This document shows, in pieces, positions 54,030 through 62,057 of a stretch of DNA of 64,000 bases. The translations under genes and the position numbers were made by a program. Every line of letters starts with the position of its first letter. The first letter of the stretch is position 1. This DNA is from Streptomyces sp. NBC_00154 (GTDB lineage Bacteria; Actinomycetota; Actinomycetes; Streptomycetales; Streptomycetaceae). The stretch spans positions 496,001-560,000 of the forward strand of contig NZ_JAPEMI010000001.1 in NCBI RefSeq assembly GCF_026342835.1, read 5' to 3'. The notes under the pieces were generated by a model, which saw only the letters and a list, made by a program, of their open reading frames with translations, was not told the DNA's origin and searched no databases.

Positions 54030-54119
54030 GGCGGTGGGCTTTGAACCCACGGTGACATCACTGCCAAGACGTTTTTCAGGGGCGACAGCAGCTTGACTCA
54101 CCCACTGAGACTCCGCCGC
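54030..54119 (-). other. Degenerate tRNA-like element, copy B
   Basis: On the minus strand it shares CGGCGGAGTCTCA, GGGTGAGTC, CGTC and GATGTCACC with copy A (45607-45699), without gaps over the first 75 bases or so, and keeps the T-arm GTGGG, loop TTCAAAG, CCCAC. The anticodon-like stem is poorly paired, so it is more decayed or differently folded than A. It lies between an IS110 fragment and a strong terminator. Confidence 0.4.
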
Positions 54120-54172
54120 CCTGCAGTCAGTGGCCCCGCTCCGTCACTTCCCCAGCAAAAGAGCAAGACAAC

Positions 54173-54301
54173 TCACAGCTCCAGGAGCTCGCGCTCGTTG
54201 TTGGGCACTCGGCGCGACAGCACCCTTGTCCCGTCTGTGTCGATCACCGTGCCGTGGTGCGCAGCCTTGGCGGCGTCCGTCCCCGCATAGAGCTCGGTCA
54301 C
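54173..54301 (-). pseudogene. IS110-family transposase N-terminal fragment
   Basis: From GTG 54301: TELYAGTDAAKAAHHGTVID, TDGTRVLSRRVPNNERELLE, then TGA. This is the beginning of an IS110 DEDD transposase (catalytic Asp in GTDAAK, normally GIDAGK; substitution of that Gly is visible). The remaining 350 or so residues are absent; the sequence passes into the tRNA-like element. Dead. Confidence 0.75.
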
Positions 54302-54371
54302 CCGATCCTCCCTCGTCGATGGGTTGACTGAGCCGGAGTCGTTGCTGAGCGCCTGCCGTAGGTTCCCGGCC

Positions 54372-54854
54372 ATGGACACGAATACACAGCCAGATGAGAT
54401 TGAGCTGATCCGGCTGGCCGACCTCACCCAGAGCATCAGCGTTCGTCTACGTTCGACCGAGCCCACCCTCGAAACTCCGGCAGTCCGCCACTACGACGCG
54501 GAGGCCGTCGTCACCAGCGGCTTCGTGAATGGGACTGTCCACCTCGGGTTCGACTCCGAGGACCTCTCAGACTGGGGCCGGCTTCTCGACGCCATCGAAG
54601 AAGCCGAACAGGAGGCCGACCTCGACGAGCCGTTCACGGCGGACTGGCCCCGATCAGGCCGCACCGCCTACCTCCGCTTCATCGCCGAAGACCCCTACGT
54701 GGTCGAAGTACACGACGGCACCAGCACCCAGATCGTCGTCTCCGTGCCGCTCGACATGGGCGAAGAGTGGATAGCCGAATCCAGGGAGCGGCTCGCGGCG
54801 GCCCGAGCCGCTCTTGGCGTTGGCGCAGAGGATCACCCTGGCGCACGTCCCTGA
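54372..54854 (+). CDS. DUF5959-family protein
   Basis: A 160-residue protein matching the Streptomyces DUF5959 pattern: IELIRLADLTQSISVRLRS, HYDAEAVVTSGFVNGTVHLG, SDWGRLLDAIEEAEQ, IAEDPYVVEVHDG and SVPLDMGEEWIAESRERLAA. Predicted small alpha/beta cytosolic protein; role unknown, though it often lies in immunity-like or variable loci. ATG 54372, with TAGGTT seven bases upstream (possible leaderless promoter). Acidic composition; no operon partners. Confidence 0.8.
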   Translation: MDTNTQPDEIELIRLADLTQSISVRLRSTEPTLETPAVRHYDAEAVVTSGFVNGTVHLGFDSEDLSDWGRLLDAIEEAEQEADLDEPFTADWPRSGRTAYLRFIAEDPYVVEVHDGTSTQIVVSVPLDMGEEWIAESRERLAAARAALGVGAEDHPGARP

Positions 54855-55270
54855 CCGCGATCTCGCCCTCTCGCACCACACTCCCAGTGTTGCGATCCAC
54901 ACGGCTCCTTTGACCATGCAACGGCTCCTGGCCGGGGCCGCCATCTGGTGAGAACTCGCTCAGGACGGCCACAAGACAAGGATTGGCCAGGCCGTTCATT
55001 GGTGATATGCGCTGGTACATGACAGACCTCAGAGGGCGGCAGCCGGCGAACTCGAAGTCGCCCTGGACCATGCGCCAGTCCAATAGCTCCGAGAGCAACT
55101 GTTGCAACGCTTTGCACCCGGAACAGTCCCCAGCATTACGCCCAGCACGCGGGTGTTGGTCACACTTCACGAGTGCCAGCCGGATCGTGGCGAGCGCTGT
55201 GGGTTCCCATCCCGACCACCTTCGACCCAGGCAAAGCCGAGCAGTCGCGGCACAGGGCGTCAGCCGTCGG
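54855..55270. other. Intergenic stretch with a dispersed repeat
   Basis: This 416-base stretch has no supported gene. It contains the third copy of the dispersed repeat (55171-55251) near its right end, abutting the end of the PH-domain gene. The remainder shows nothing recognisable on either strand. Confidence 0.45.
55171..55251 (+). repeat. Dispersed repeat, copy 3 (extended form)
   Basis: 81 bases beginning GAGTGCCAGCCGGATCGTGG and ending GAGCAGTCGCGGCA; colinear with copy 2 (48885-48965) and, over its last 53 bases, copy 1 (43393-43446). Confidence 0.75.
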
Positions 55271-55840
55271 CTACGCGGGAGGCGCGAAAGGGTTCCCGTT
55301 GGACGCTGATTGACTGTCTCGCCGCGTCCGCGGTGACGGGACAGGAGTCCAATCCGGTCCGCGGTGCGCCAGCCACCATCGTCCGATGGTGTGGAATTTC
55401 TCCTCGAACCTGCGATCCCAGCCGAGGACCCCAGTCATGGGCGCCCGCAGACGGGTACGGCAACCGCTGGCCTCATAGATCACGACGGTCCGCTGCCCCA
55501 GGGAAGACTCGGTGTGGACGCCTTGCACGTCGGACCACGGGATGATCCGGCGGCGCAGATTGTGCACGACGGCCGCCGATGGCGTGAGGGTGACCCCGTA
55601 GCGCGGGAAGACGATCATTGCCAACAACGGCATGGCGATCCACAGCCAAAACAGGTTGGCAGCCCCAAGGCTGAACGGATCCCCTCTCATCCCGTCCAAG
55701 ATCTCGGTGATCTCGATGACAACACCGAGGACAGCAGCGGGCAGAAGGGGCAGCGCGCACTGGAAACGGGTCCGCCGGTAACGGATGCGCTCCGGCGGCG
55801 AAGCCTCGGCCTGCGCTTGCTTAACCAAACCCCACCCCAC
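55271..55840 (-). CDS. PH-domain membrane protein
   Basis: A 189-residue protein: two adjacent N-terminal membrane helices (CALPLLPAAVLGVVIEITEI, ANLFWLWIAMPLLAMIVFP), then a bacterial PH-like (bPH) domain YGVTLTPSAAVVHNLRRRII, PWSDVQGVHTESSLGQRTVV and a C-terminal cytosolic tail. Start GTG 55840 uncertain. Common orphan type in Streptomyces; function unknown. Similar in layout to the YcxB-like protein at 51468-52034. Confidence 0.75.
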   Translation of the reverse strand: MGWGLVKQAQAEASPPERIRYRRTRFQCALPLLPAAVLGVVIEITEILDGMRGDPFSLGAANLFWLWIAMPLLAMIVFPRYGVTLTPSAAVVHNLRRRIIPWSDVQGVHTESSLGQRTVVIYEASGCRTRLRAPMTGVLGWDRRFEEKFHTIGRWWLAHRGPDWTPVPSPRTRRDSQSASNGNPFAPPA

Positions 55841-56131
55841 TGCACCGTGCAGCCGCCGCTGCGCATGATCGCCGATGCAGCATGTCGGAGCACAGTCGCT
55901 CTGTCCAGATCCCCCGCGCAGCGTGCCCCCTGCGTGCCCGTTCAGCGGGAGACGAGCGGAGAACCACGGGGAACCACGGATGGGTGGGCACTCCCCCGCA
56001 GATCAACGACGCCGCAGCTCAGCAGGCGTCCGCTCTGGGTGGCGCACAAGGCGGGAAGAGCGGCGCGAGGCCGCGACCGGTCCCCTGTTCCGGTCGCGGC
56101 TTCGTGGGTATGGAGGTCGGTCATCGACGGA

Positions 56132-56596
56132 TCAGCAGCAGCCACCGGCGGCGACAGGTTCGGTGGGGCCGGGTTTGTCGGCGGCCGGGCCGGCGCAGCA
56201 CGTACTGCCTTCCTGCTTGGTCAGGGTGTCGGCGTCGGCCTTGACGACGTACACCTCCCAGGGTTCCTGGCCCGGGCCGTGGACCCAGACCTTGTCCTGG
56301 AGGGCGTAGCAACAGGTGGTGTCGTTCTCCTCGGCCGTGGCCAGACCCGCCTCGCTCAGGCGGGTGGTCGCGGCGTGCACGGCGTCGGTGGATTCGACCT
56401 CGACACCGAGGTGGTCCATGCGGGTGTCCTCTCCCGCGTTGCCCTCGACAAGGACGAGCTTGAGCGGAGGCTCTGCGATGGCGAAGTTGGCGTAGCCGTC
56501 ACGGAGTTTGGCGGGCTCGGTGCCGAAGAGCTTGGTGTAGAAGGCAATGGACGCGGTGAGATCGGGGACGCGGAGGGCGAGCTGTACGCGGGACAT
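56132..56596 (-). CDS. arsI: ArsI/CadI-family lyase (organoarsenical C-As lyase)
   Basis: A 154-residue VOC-fold protein. The core MSRVQLALRVPDLTASIAFY with His62 and Glu114 fits an Fe(II) site; vicinal Cys95-Cys96 in TCCYALQDKVWV is the trivalent-arsenical site of ArsI, which cleaves the C-As bond of methylarsenite. Extra cysteine pairs at 133-134 and 153-154 end the protein. CadI (cadmium-induced) proteins are close relatives. ATG 56596 has AGGAGG six bases upstream and follows arsO by 33 bases. Confidence 0.9.
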   Translation of the reverse strand: MSRVQLALRVPDLTASIAFYTKLFGTEPAKLRDGYANFAIAEPPLKLVLVEGNAGEDTRMDHLGVEVESTDAVHAATTRLSEAGLATAEENDTTCCYALQDKVWVHGPGQEPWEVYVVKADADTLTKQEGSTCCAGPAADKPGPTEPVAAGGCC

Positions 56597-56629
56597 GACG
56601 AGCCTCCTGCTGTGTGAGTGGGGTGTGGA

Positions 56630-58009
56630 TCAGCAGCCGCCGGAGGTGGCCGGGGCACCGATGCCGATCTGGAGGGTGGTGGGAGCCGCGCAGCAGACGC
56701 CGCCTTCGCCGTCCGCCTTGGTGGCTTCGGGCTCGTCGAACAGGCCCGCGCCGCCGCAGACTCCGGTCTCGGGGAGGGTCAACTCGACTCGCTCAGCCGC
56801 CTCCTGGTCTCCGGCGAGGGCGGCTGCGATGGAGCGGACCTGCTCGTAGCCGGTCATGGCGAGGAAGGTCGGGGCCCGGCCGTAGCTCTTCATGCCGACG
56901 AGGTAGATGTCCTTCTCCGGGTGCGAGAGCTCGTTGACGCCGTGCGGGTAGACGGTGCCGCAGGAGTGGACGTTGGGGTCGATCAGCGGGGCCAGTTCGA
57001 CCGGAGCCTGGAGACGATCGTCGAGACCGAGACGGAGCTCTTCGACGAAGGACAGGTCGGGGCGGAAACCGGTGAGGACGATGACCTCGTCGACCGGGCC
57101 GAGGCGGCGGCCGTCTTCGGCCACGAGCACCAGCTGCTCGCCGCTCCGCTCGACCGCCGTCGTACGGAAGCCGGTGACGGCATCGGCGTAACCGTCACTC
57201 ACGGCGGCCTTGGCGGCGAGGCCCAGTGCGCCGCGAGCGGGGAGCTGGTCGGCTTCGCCGCCGCCGAAGGTGGAGCCGCTGATGTCGCGCCGCAGGATCC
57301 ACACGGCGTGCGTGTTCGGGACGTCCTTCGCCAGGTCTGCCAGGTAGGCGAGGGCAGTGAACGCAGAGGCGCCGGATCCGATGACGGCGGTGCGCCTGCC
57401 TTCGTAACGGGCGCGTACGGCCGGGTCCTTGAGATCGGGGACACGGTAGGAGATGCGGTCGGAAGCGTTGAGCTCACCGAGAGCCGGGAGGCCGTCACCG
57501 CCGATGGGGCTGGGTGTGGACCATGTGCCGGAGGCGTCGATGACCGCGCGGGCTGTGATCCGCTCCTCGGTCCCGTCGGCGCTCAGGATATGCACGGTGA
57601 AAGGCTGCTGCTCGCGGTCGGCATCCACGACCCGGTCGCGGCCAAGGCGGGATACACCGGTGACGCGGGCGCCGAAGCGGACCATGTCGCCCAGGGTGTC
57701 GGCCAGCGGCTGGAGGTACCGCTCCGCCCAGTCGCCGCCGGTGGGGTACGTGGCGCCGTCCGGCTTCACCCAGCCGGTTGGGGCGAGGAGCTTCTCGGCC
57801 GCCGGGTCGACGAGCTCGGCCCAGGTCGAGAAGAGGCGTACGTGGCTCCACTCCCGTACCGCGCTGCCCGCACTGTCTCCGGCCTCCAGGACGAACGGTT
57901 CGATGCCGCGCTCGACGAGGTGGGCTGCGGCAGCCAGGCCGATCGGACCGGCTCCGATCACAACGGTGGGCAGGTCGGTGGTGGGCACCCCAGTAATCGG
58001 CACAGTCAC
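56630..58009 (-). CDS. arsO: ArsO-type flavin-dependent monooxygenase
   Basis: A 459-residue flavoprotein like the ArsO of actinobacterial arsenic clusters. FAD motif VVIGAGPIGLAAAAHLVERG near residue 15 and NADP motif AVIGSGASAFTALAYLADLA near 225; the C-terminus carries Cys-rich ETGVCGGAGLF, EGGVCCAAP and GGC, which may bind arsenicals. GTG 58009 with GGGAG five bases upstream is chosen; ATG 58033 gives eight more residues but overlaps an inverted repeat. Operon with arsI. Confidence 0.88.
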   Translation of the reverse strand: MTVPITGVPTTDLPTVVIGAGPIGLAAAAHLVERGIEPFVLEAGDSAGSAVREWSHVRLFSTWAELVDPAAEKLLAPTGWVKPDGATYPTGGDWAERYLQPLADTLGDMVRFGARVTGVSRLGRDRVVDADREQQPFTVHILSADGTEERITARAVIDASGTWSTPSPIGGDGLPALGELNASDRISYRVPDLKDPAVRARYEGRRTAVIGSGASAFTALAYLADLAKDVPNTHAVWILRRDISGSTFGGGEADQLPARGALGLAAKAAVSDGYADAVTGFRTTAVERSGEQLVLVAEDGRRLGPVDEVIVLTGFRPDLSFVEELRLGLDDRLQAPVELAPLIDPNVHSCGTVYPHGVNELSHPEKDIYLVGMKSYGRAPTFLAMTGYEQVRSIAAALAGDQEAAERVELTLPETGVCGGAGLFDEPEATKADGEGGVCCAAPTTLQIGIGAPATSGGC

Positions 58010-58068
58010 GATGACTCCCGGTTGTTTCGACATCCGTCGATGGCTTGTGCGGCCAGCATGGCACCTGA

Positions 58069-58100
58069 TTCGATGAGCGTCAACATAGACATGAGTCGAA
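58069..58100. promoter_or_regulatory. ArsR operator, copy 1
   Basis: A 32-base element that starts TTCGA, ends TCGAA and carries GTCAACATAGA from position 12. It has the same length, ends and core position as the element at 58612-58643. It lies between arsO and the flavoprotein relic, so it probably controls arsO-arsI. Confidence 0.75.
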
Positions 58101-58117
58101 GCAGGTGGAGTTTAGTA

Positions 58118-58584
58118 ATGGAACATCTCGATGTCGCTGTCATCGGCGGCGGACCGTCCGGCCTTGCCGCCGCGTACGCCCTGCGGAAGCAGGAACTGAA
58201 GCCGGTGGTGCTGGAAGCCTCTGGGCGGACGGCCGACTCCTGGCCGCACTACATACGACAGCCTCACCCTGTTCTCCCCGGCCCGGTACAGCTCCCTGCC
58301 CGGCCTGCCCTTCGGTGGCGATCCGGAGGTACCCGCACCGCGACGAGGTGATCGCCTACCTACTGCGATACGCGAACCAGCTGGACGCCGACATCCGCAC
58401 CGGTCGCCGCGTCAGCGAGGTCCGGGCGGACGGAGACGGGTTCGCGCTGGCACTGGAGGACGGGTCGCGCCTGACGGCACGCGCAGTAGTCGCGGCCACC
58501 GCCGGCTTCGGTCAGCCGAACCGCCCCGCCCTGCCGTCCTGCACGTTGCGGACTACCGGGCCCCGAGCCCTCGCCCAGCGGTAG
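58118..58584 (+). pseudogene. Decayed FAD-dependent oxidoreductase, N-terminal half
   Basis: ATG 58118 (GGTGGAG seven bases upstream) begins MEHLDVAVIGGGPSGLAAAY, ALRKQELKPVVLEASGRTA. An inserted base near 58250 and a two-base deletion near 58337 break the frame; corrected, it continues YDSLTLFSPARYSSLPGLPF, RYPHRDEVIAYLLRYANQ and ARAVVAATAGFGQPNRPALP, then stops about 58584 with the NADP domain missing. The gene was an arsO/ArsT-like flavoprotein facing the arsO promoter. Confidence 0.8.
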
Positions 58585-58611
58585 ACGCATCAGCAGCCAC
58601 TGGGCGACTGG

Positions 58612-58643
58612 TTCGACATATGTCAACATAGATGCATGTCGAA
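58612..58643. promoter_or_regulatory. ArsR operator, copy 2
   Basis: A 32-base element: TTCGACAT (58612-58619) and its complement ATGTCGAA (58636-58643) at the ends, GTCAACATAGA from position 11. It overlaps the arsR start codon, as expected for autoregulation. Matches copy 1 at 58069-58100. Confidence 0.78.
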
Positions 58644-58998
58644 TGCCAAGGTCCTGCCGCTGCTGGAGCCGGATGTCGAGCCCTGCTGCCCGCCGCTGAC
58701 CGAACGCCCCCTCACGGCGGAGGAGGCGATACGCACCGCCGCCATGTTCAAGGCCCTCGGCGACCCGGTCCGGCTGCGGCTCTTCTCAGCAGTCGCCTCA
58801 CACGCGGGCGGCGAGGCATGCGTCTGCGACATCTCCGACGTCGGCGTCTCCCAGCCGACCGTGAGCCACCACCTGAAGAGGCTCAAGGAGGCGGGACTGC
58901 TCAGCTCGGAGCGGAGGGGCACCTGGGTCTACTACCGGGTCGAGTCGTCCGTGCTGGCCGCCATGATGGCGATGCTGGCACCCGCCTCCATCGGGTAA
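58636..58998 (+). CDS. arsR: Arsenic-responsive ArsR repressor
   Basis: A 120-residue winged-helix repressor. Cys17-Cys18 in EPCCPPL and Cys62, Cys64 in ACVCDIS provide a trivalent-arsenic site; the recognition helix is SQPTVSHHLKRLKEAGLLSS and the wing RRGTWVYYRV. ATG 58636 overlaps the operator, so a nearly leaderless transcript is likely. It is divergent from arsO-arsI across a flavoprotein relic. Clusters of this kind usually include an arsenite exporter and a reductase; none is seen here. Confidence 0.92.
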   Translation: MSNAKVLPLLEPDVEPCCPPLTERPLTAEEAIRTAAMFKALGDPVRLRLFSAVASHAGGEACVCDISDVGVSQPTVSHHLKRLKEAGLLSSERRGTWVYYRVESSVLAAMMAMLAPASIG

Positions 58999-59025
58999 CC
59001 ACGCAGCGGGTGCCGAAGGATCGTT

Positions 59026-60603
59026 CTACGCCAACGAGGGGGCTGAGCCATGGTTTCCCGCTTCGGACGGCGGAAGCCACTCGTCAAGATAGTTGAGGAG
59101 ACCTGTTAGGTCCGTGCCGCGTGCTCGGTAGGCGATGTAGCCGTCGGGCCGGACCAGGCAGTGTGTGACGCCCGGCCCCCAGAGTCCGCTCGTATCCAGT
59201 GTGTGGATGTGGATCAGGTGATCGCGGCCGCGGGCGGCGGATGAGACCAAGCTGGTGTCCCAGCCGTCGCTCGGGCCGCACAGGAGCACGTGATACCCGG
59301 GTGCGGCCGTCAGCGCGTGCAGGTTGCGGGCGGTGTCGGGGAGCCGGTCACCAGCGCGTGGGCCACGCCGGGGCGGATACGGGCCCTCGGTTGTGGCAGG
59401 GCTCTTTCGGTAGTGGATGGCCAGTTGCGAGAGCGTACGGAAGACGGCGCCGCGCAGCCCCGGAAGGCGTAGGACCAGCGGTGCAAGGCGGGGTGCGACC
59501 CGCGTGCGGGCCAGCCGGAGCAGAGGGTTGCGACTGGTGGCGATCGTGAAGGCGCGGTCGGTGAAGCGCAGCACGTTCCGGCCGATCGGGGCCCGTTCGC
59601 TCTCGTACGTGTCCAGCAGGGCGGCCGGCGCGGCGGCCTGGCAGACGAGGGCGAGCTTCCAGCCGAGATTCAGCGCATCCTGGATGCCGGTGTTCATACC
59701 CTGAGCCCCGGCAGGACTGTGGATGTGGGCAGCGTCACCGGCCAGGAAGACCCGGCCGGCGCGATAGTTCTTGGCGCCCCTGTTCTGGATCCGGAAGTCG
59801 GTCATCCACACCGGGTCCCGCAGATGCAGCCGGTCGCTCACGTAGCGGTCGACGATCGCCTGCAACTGCTCGATGTTCACCGGCCTTTCGGTGTCGCGGG
59901 TACCCGGGGGGCGTATCGCGAGCATCCGCCAGCTCGCCGGTGAGCCGAGCGGGAAGAAGAACAACATCCCGGCTTCGGTCATGTAGGCGTGCGCGGCACC
60001 GCGTTCCAGGCCGTCCACCTCCAGGTCCGCAAGCAGGAACGTCTGCGGGTAGGCGTGGCCCTCGAAGCCGATACCGGCTTGGTCGCGGACCGTGCTGTGC
60101 GCCCCGTCGCAGCCGACGACATAGCGTGCGTTGACCCTCTCCTCGCTCCCGTCCTGATGCTTCAACCGGCAGACTGCGAGGGCGCCTTCTGCAGTCAGCT
60201 CCAGCAGCTCACTGCCGCGCTCGACCGTCGTACTACCGGCCTGGGTGAGAAGGTCGCCGAGCACACACTCTGTCTCGGCCTGGGACAGGAACAGCAGGAA
60301 GGGATACGGAGTGTCGCCGACGCCGATGTCGAACAGCGGCAGCCGTACCGTCCGCCCGGGAAGATGCATCCGCAGCTGTACGGCCGGGTTCCCTCGTGTG
60401 ACCAGGTCGTCCGTCACGCCGTACGGGGCCAGGGCCTCCAAGGTACGCGGCTGAATCGCCAGCGCACGTGATTCCCGGGCCCGGTCCAGGTGCCGGTCGA
60501 CGATCCGGAATCGTACGCCGTAGGCATGCAGCTGGGCCGCGAGAGCCAGCCCGGTCGGCCCCGCCCCCACCACCAGTACATCAAGCGGTTCGCTCGCAAT
60601 CAT
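59026..60603 (-). CDS. Aromatic-ring-hydroxylase-type FAD monooxygenase
   Basis: A 525-residue class A flavin monooxygenase. LDVLVVGAGPTGLALAAQLH holds the FAD Rossmann motif, YVVGCDGAHSTVRDQAGI the DG fingerprint, and RVFLAGDAAHIHSPAGAQGM the GD motif; the C-terminal thioredoxin-like domain is as in RdmE/MhpA/Rox-type enzymes. It could hydroxylate an aromatic polyketide or an antibiotic, but no biosynthetic genes are nearby. ATG 60603 chosen; the longer frame upstream lacks support. Confidence 0.9.
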   Translation of the reverse strand: MIASEPLDVLVVGAGPTGLALAAQLHAYGVRFRIVDRHLDRARESRALAIQPRTLEALAPYGVTDDLVTRGNPAVQLRMHLPGRTVRLPLFDIGVGDTPYPFLLFLSQAETECVLGDLLTQAGSTTVERGSELLELTAEGALAVCRLKHQDGSEERVNARYVVGCDGAHSTVRDQAGIGFEGHAYPQTFLLADLEVDGLERGAAHAYMTEAGMLFFFPLGSPASWRMLAIRPPGTRDTERPVNIEQLQAIVDRYVSDRLHLRDPVWMTDFRIQNRGAKNYRAGRVFLAGDAAHIHSPAGAQGMNTGIQDALNLGWKLALVCQAAAPAALLDTYESERAPIGRNVLRFTDRAFTIATSRNPLLRLARTRVAPRLAPLVLRLPGLRGAVFRTLSQLAIHYRKSPATTEGPYPPRRGPRAGDRLPDTARNLHALTAAPGYHVLLCGPSDGWDTSLVSSAARGRDHLIHIHTLDTSGLWGPGVTHCLVRPDGYIAYRARGTDLTGLLNYLDEWLPPSEAGNHGSAPSLA

Positions 60604-60847
60604 GGCAGCAGTGTGCCGCCTCAAGACCCGGCCGTGCGCAGTGAAAGAACACCCTGGAGGGAGAGTTCCGCTTCGCCACCCCAGACGGAGTTCGCCGTGT
60701 TCAGGATTAGGAAGTCCCCGGATCGGCGGGACTGCCGGAGTGGCAGATGCGCGGCCTGCACACTGTATCGGCGAGGACCGTGCGGTTGCCGGCCCGGCCG
60801 CTACGACGTGAGCGGCGCGCTGGGCTGTCGCTTGGGCATGGCCGTCA

Positions 60848-61075
60848 TCATGTCCGGGCCGCGCGGGCGCTGACGGGCGTCGATACGCCCAACGGCCGCG
60901 CGATGTCACGGGCGGCATCGCGTGCAGGGCGGCTGACACCGATGAGGGTGGCGAAGGCGAGGCCGGTCCAGTCTCCGTAACCGATCAGATGGAGCCGGGG
61001 TTGGTCCACAGCCTGTGTGCCGGTGGTGGGTATGTGGCCCCGTGCTCCCCACAGCTCGAGCGGGGCGAGGTGGGA
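60848..61075 (-). pseudogene. C-terminal fragment of a NAD(P)/FAD oxidoreductase
   Basis: LSHLAPLELWGARGHIPTTG, TQAVDQPRLHLIGYGDWTG, LAFATLIGVSRPARDAARDI is the final part of a CzcO/YrbE-like flavoprotein (second FAD motif and terminal helix). The frame reaches farther upstream, but homology stops where the IS1380 relic begins at about 61093. The N-terminal three quarters are missing. Confidence 0.65.
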
Positions 61076-61092
61076 GAGGGCGGGGGCGGAAG

Positions 61093-61877
61093 CCGGTGCA
61101 CCAGATGATCGCTTACGGCGGGCTGGAGCCGGCGGTGCGGCTGGCCGAGTGGTGCGGCCTGCCCGCGCTGACCGAAGAGTTGGTGCGGCTGCCGGTCTCG
61201 AAGGACGGCACCGGGACCTTTCCCGCGGCGAAGGTGGTGTCGCTGGTGGGTGGCATGGTCGCGGGTGCCGACAGTATCGATGACATGGGCCGGCTGCGGC
61301 ACGGCAGACTGCCCCGTCTGTTCGCCGGGGTGCGGGCCCCGTCCACGCTGGGTTGTTTCTGCGTTCCTTCACGCACGGGCATGTCAAGCAACTGCGCGCT
61401 GTGGACCGCCGGTTGTTGTCCCGCCTGGCCTCGCGCACTGCGCTGCTGCCCGGTGCGGACCAGGTCGCCTATGTAGACATCGACGATACGATCCGCCGCA
61501 CTACGACTACGCCGAGCAGGCGTGCCAGGTACGGATACAGCAAGGTCAAGGGCCTCAACGCGCTGCTGGGAATCGTGTCCACGCCTCTGGCCGCCCCCGT
61601 GATCACAACACGCCCCATCGGGCCACTTCCAGGCGAACGCCGCCTCGCTCACGCTCGCCGCCATCGCGCACAACCTCACCCGTGCCGCCGGCACACTGGC
61701 CGGCGTCTTCCACGCCAGAGCCACCACCGCCACGATCCGCGACCGCCTCATCAACGTGCCGCCCACCTGGCCCGCTCGGCCCGCCGCCTCACCCTCCACC
61801 TGCCCGAACGCCAGCCCTGGGCAGGCGACTTCACACAACTGTTCACCGCCGTGCACACGCCGCCACCGACCGTCTGA
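61093..61877 (+). pseudogene. IS1380-family transposase relic
   Basis: GLEPAVRLAEWCGLPALTEE, FPAAKVVSLVGGMVAGADS, IDDMGRLRHGRLPRLFAGV and APSTLGCF match the N-terminus; a shifted frame gives LRSFTHGHVKQLRAVDRRLL and VAYVDIDDTIR (first catalytic Asp), RYGYSKVKGLNALLGIVST. A large internal deletion then joins GHFQANAASLTLAAIAHNLT and the C-terminal TLHLPERQPWAGDFTQLFT. Several frameshifts; inactive. The insertion cuts into the flavoprotein fragment to its left. Confidence 0.85.
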
Positions 61878-62057
61878 CAATCCCTGACCGGCCCGCCCGA
61901 AAGGGCCCGAGACCTGCGGAAATGTGGAAGCGCTGGGCAGACCAGCGGCCGCCCCCTGCCCCAACCCGCAGATCATCCACCCGACGACCGGAACACCTCC
62001 GAAGCGATCACTCCGCAATCAAGCCGGTGGATCCGGGCTCAACAGCCACCTCGACAA

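Noticed and set aside
59026..60603. Part of an antibiotic biosynthetic cluster
   Set aside because: The monooxygenase is of a type used on aromatic polyketides, but no synthase or tailoring genes are close.
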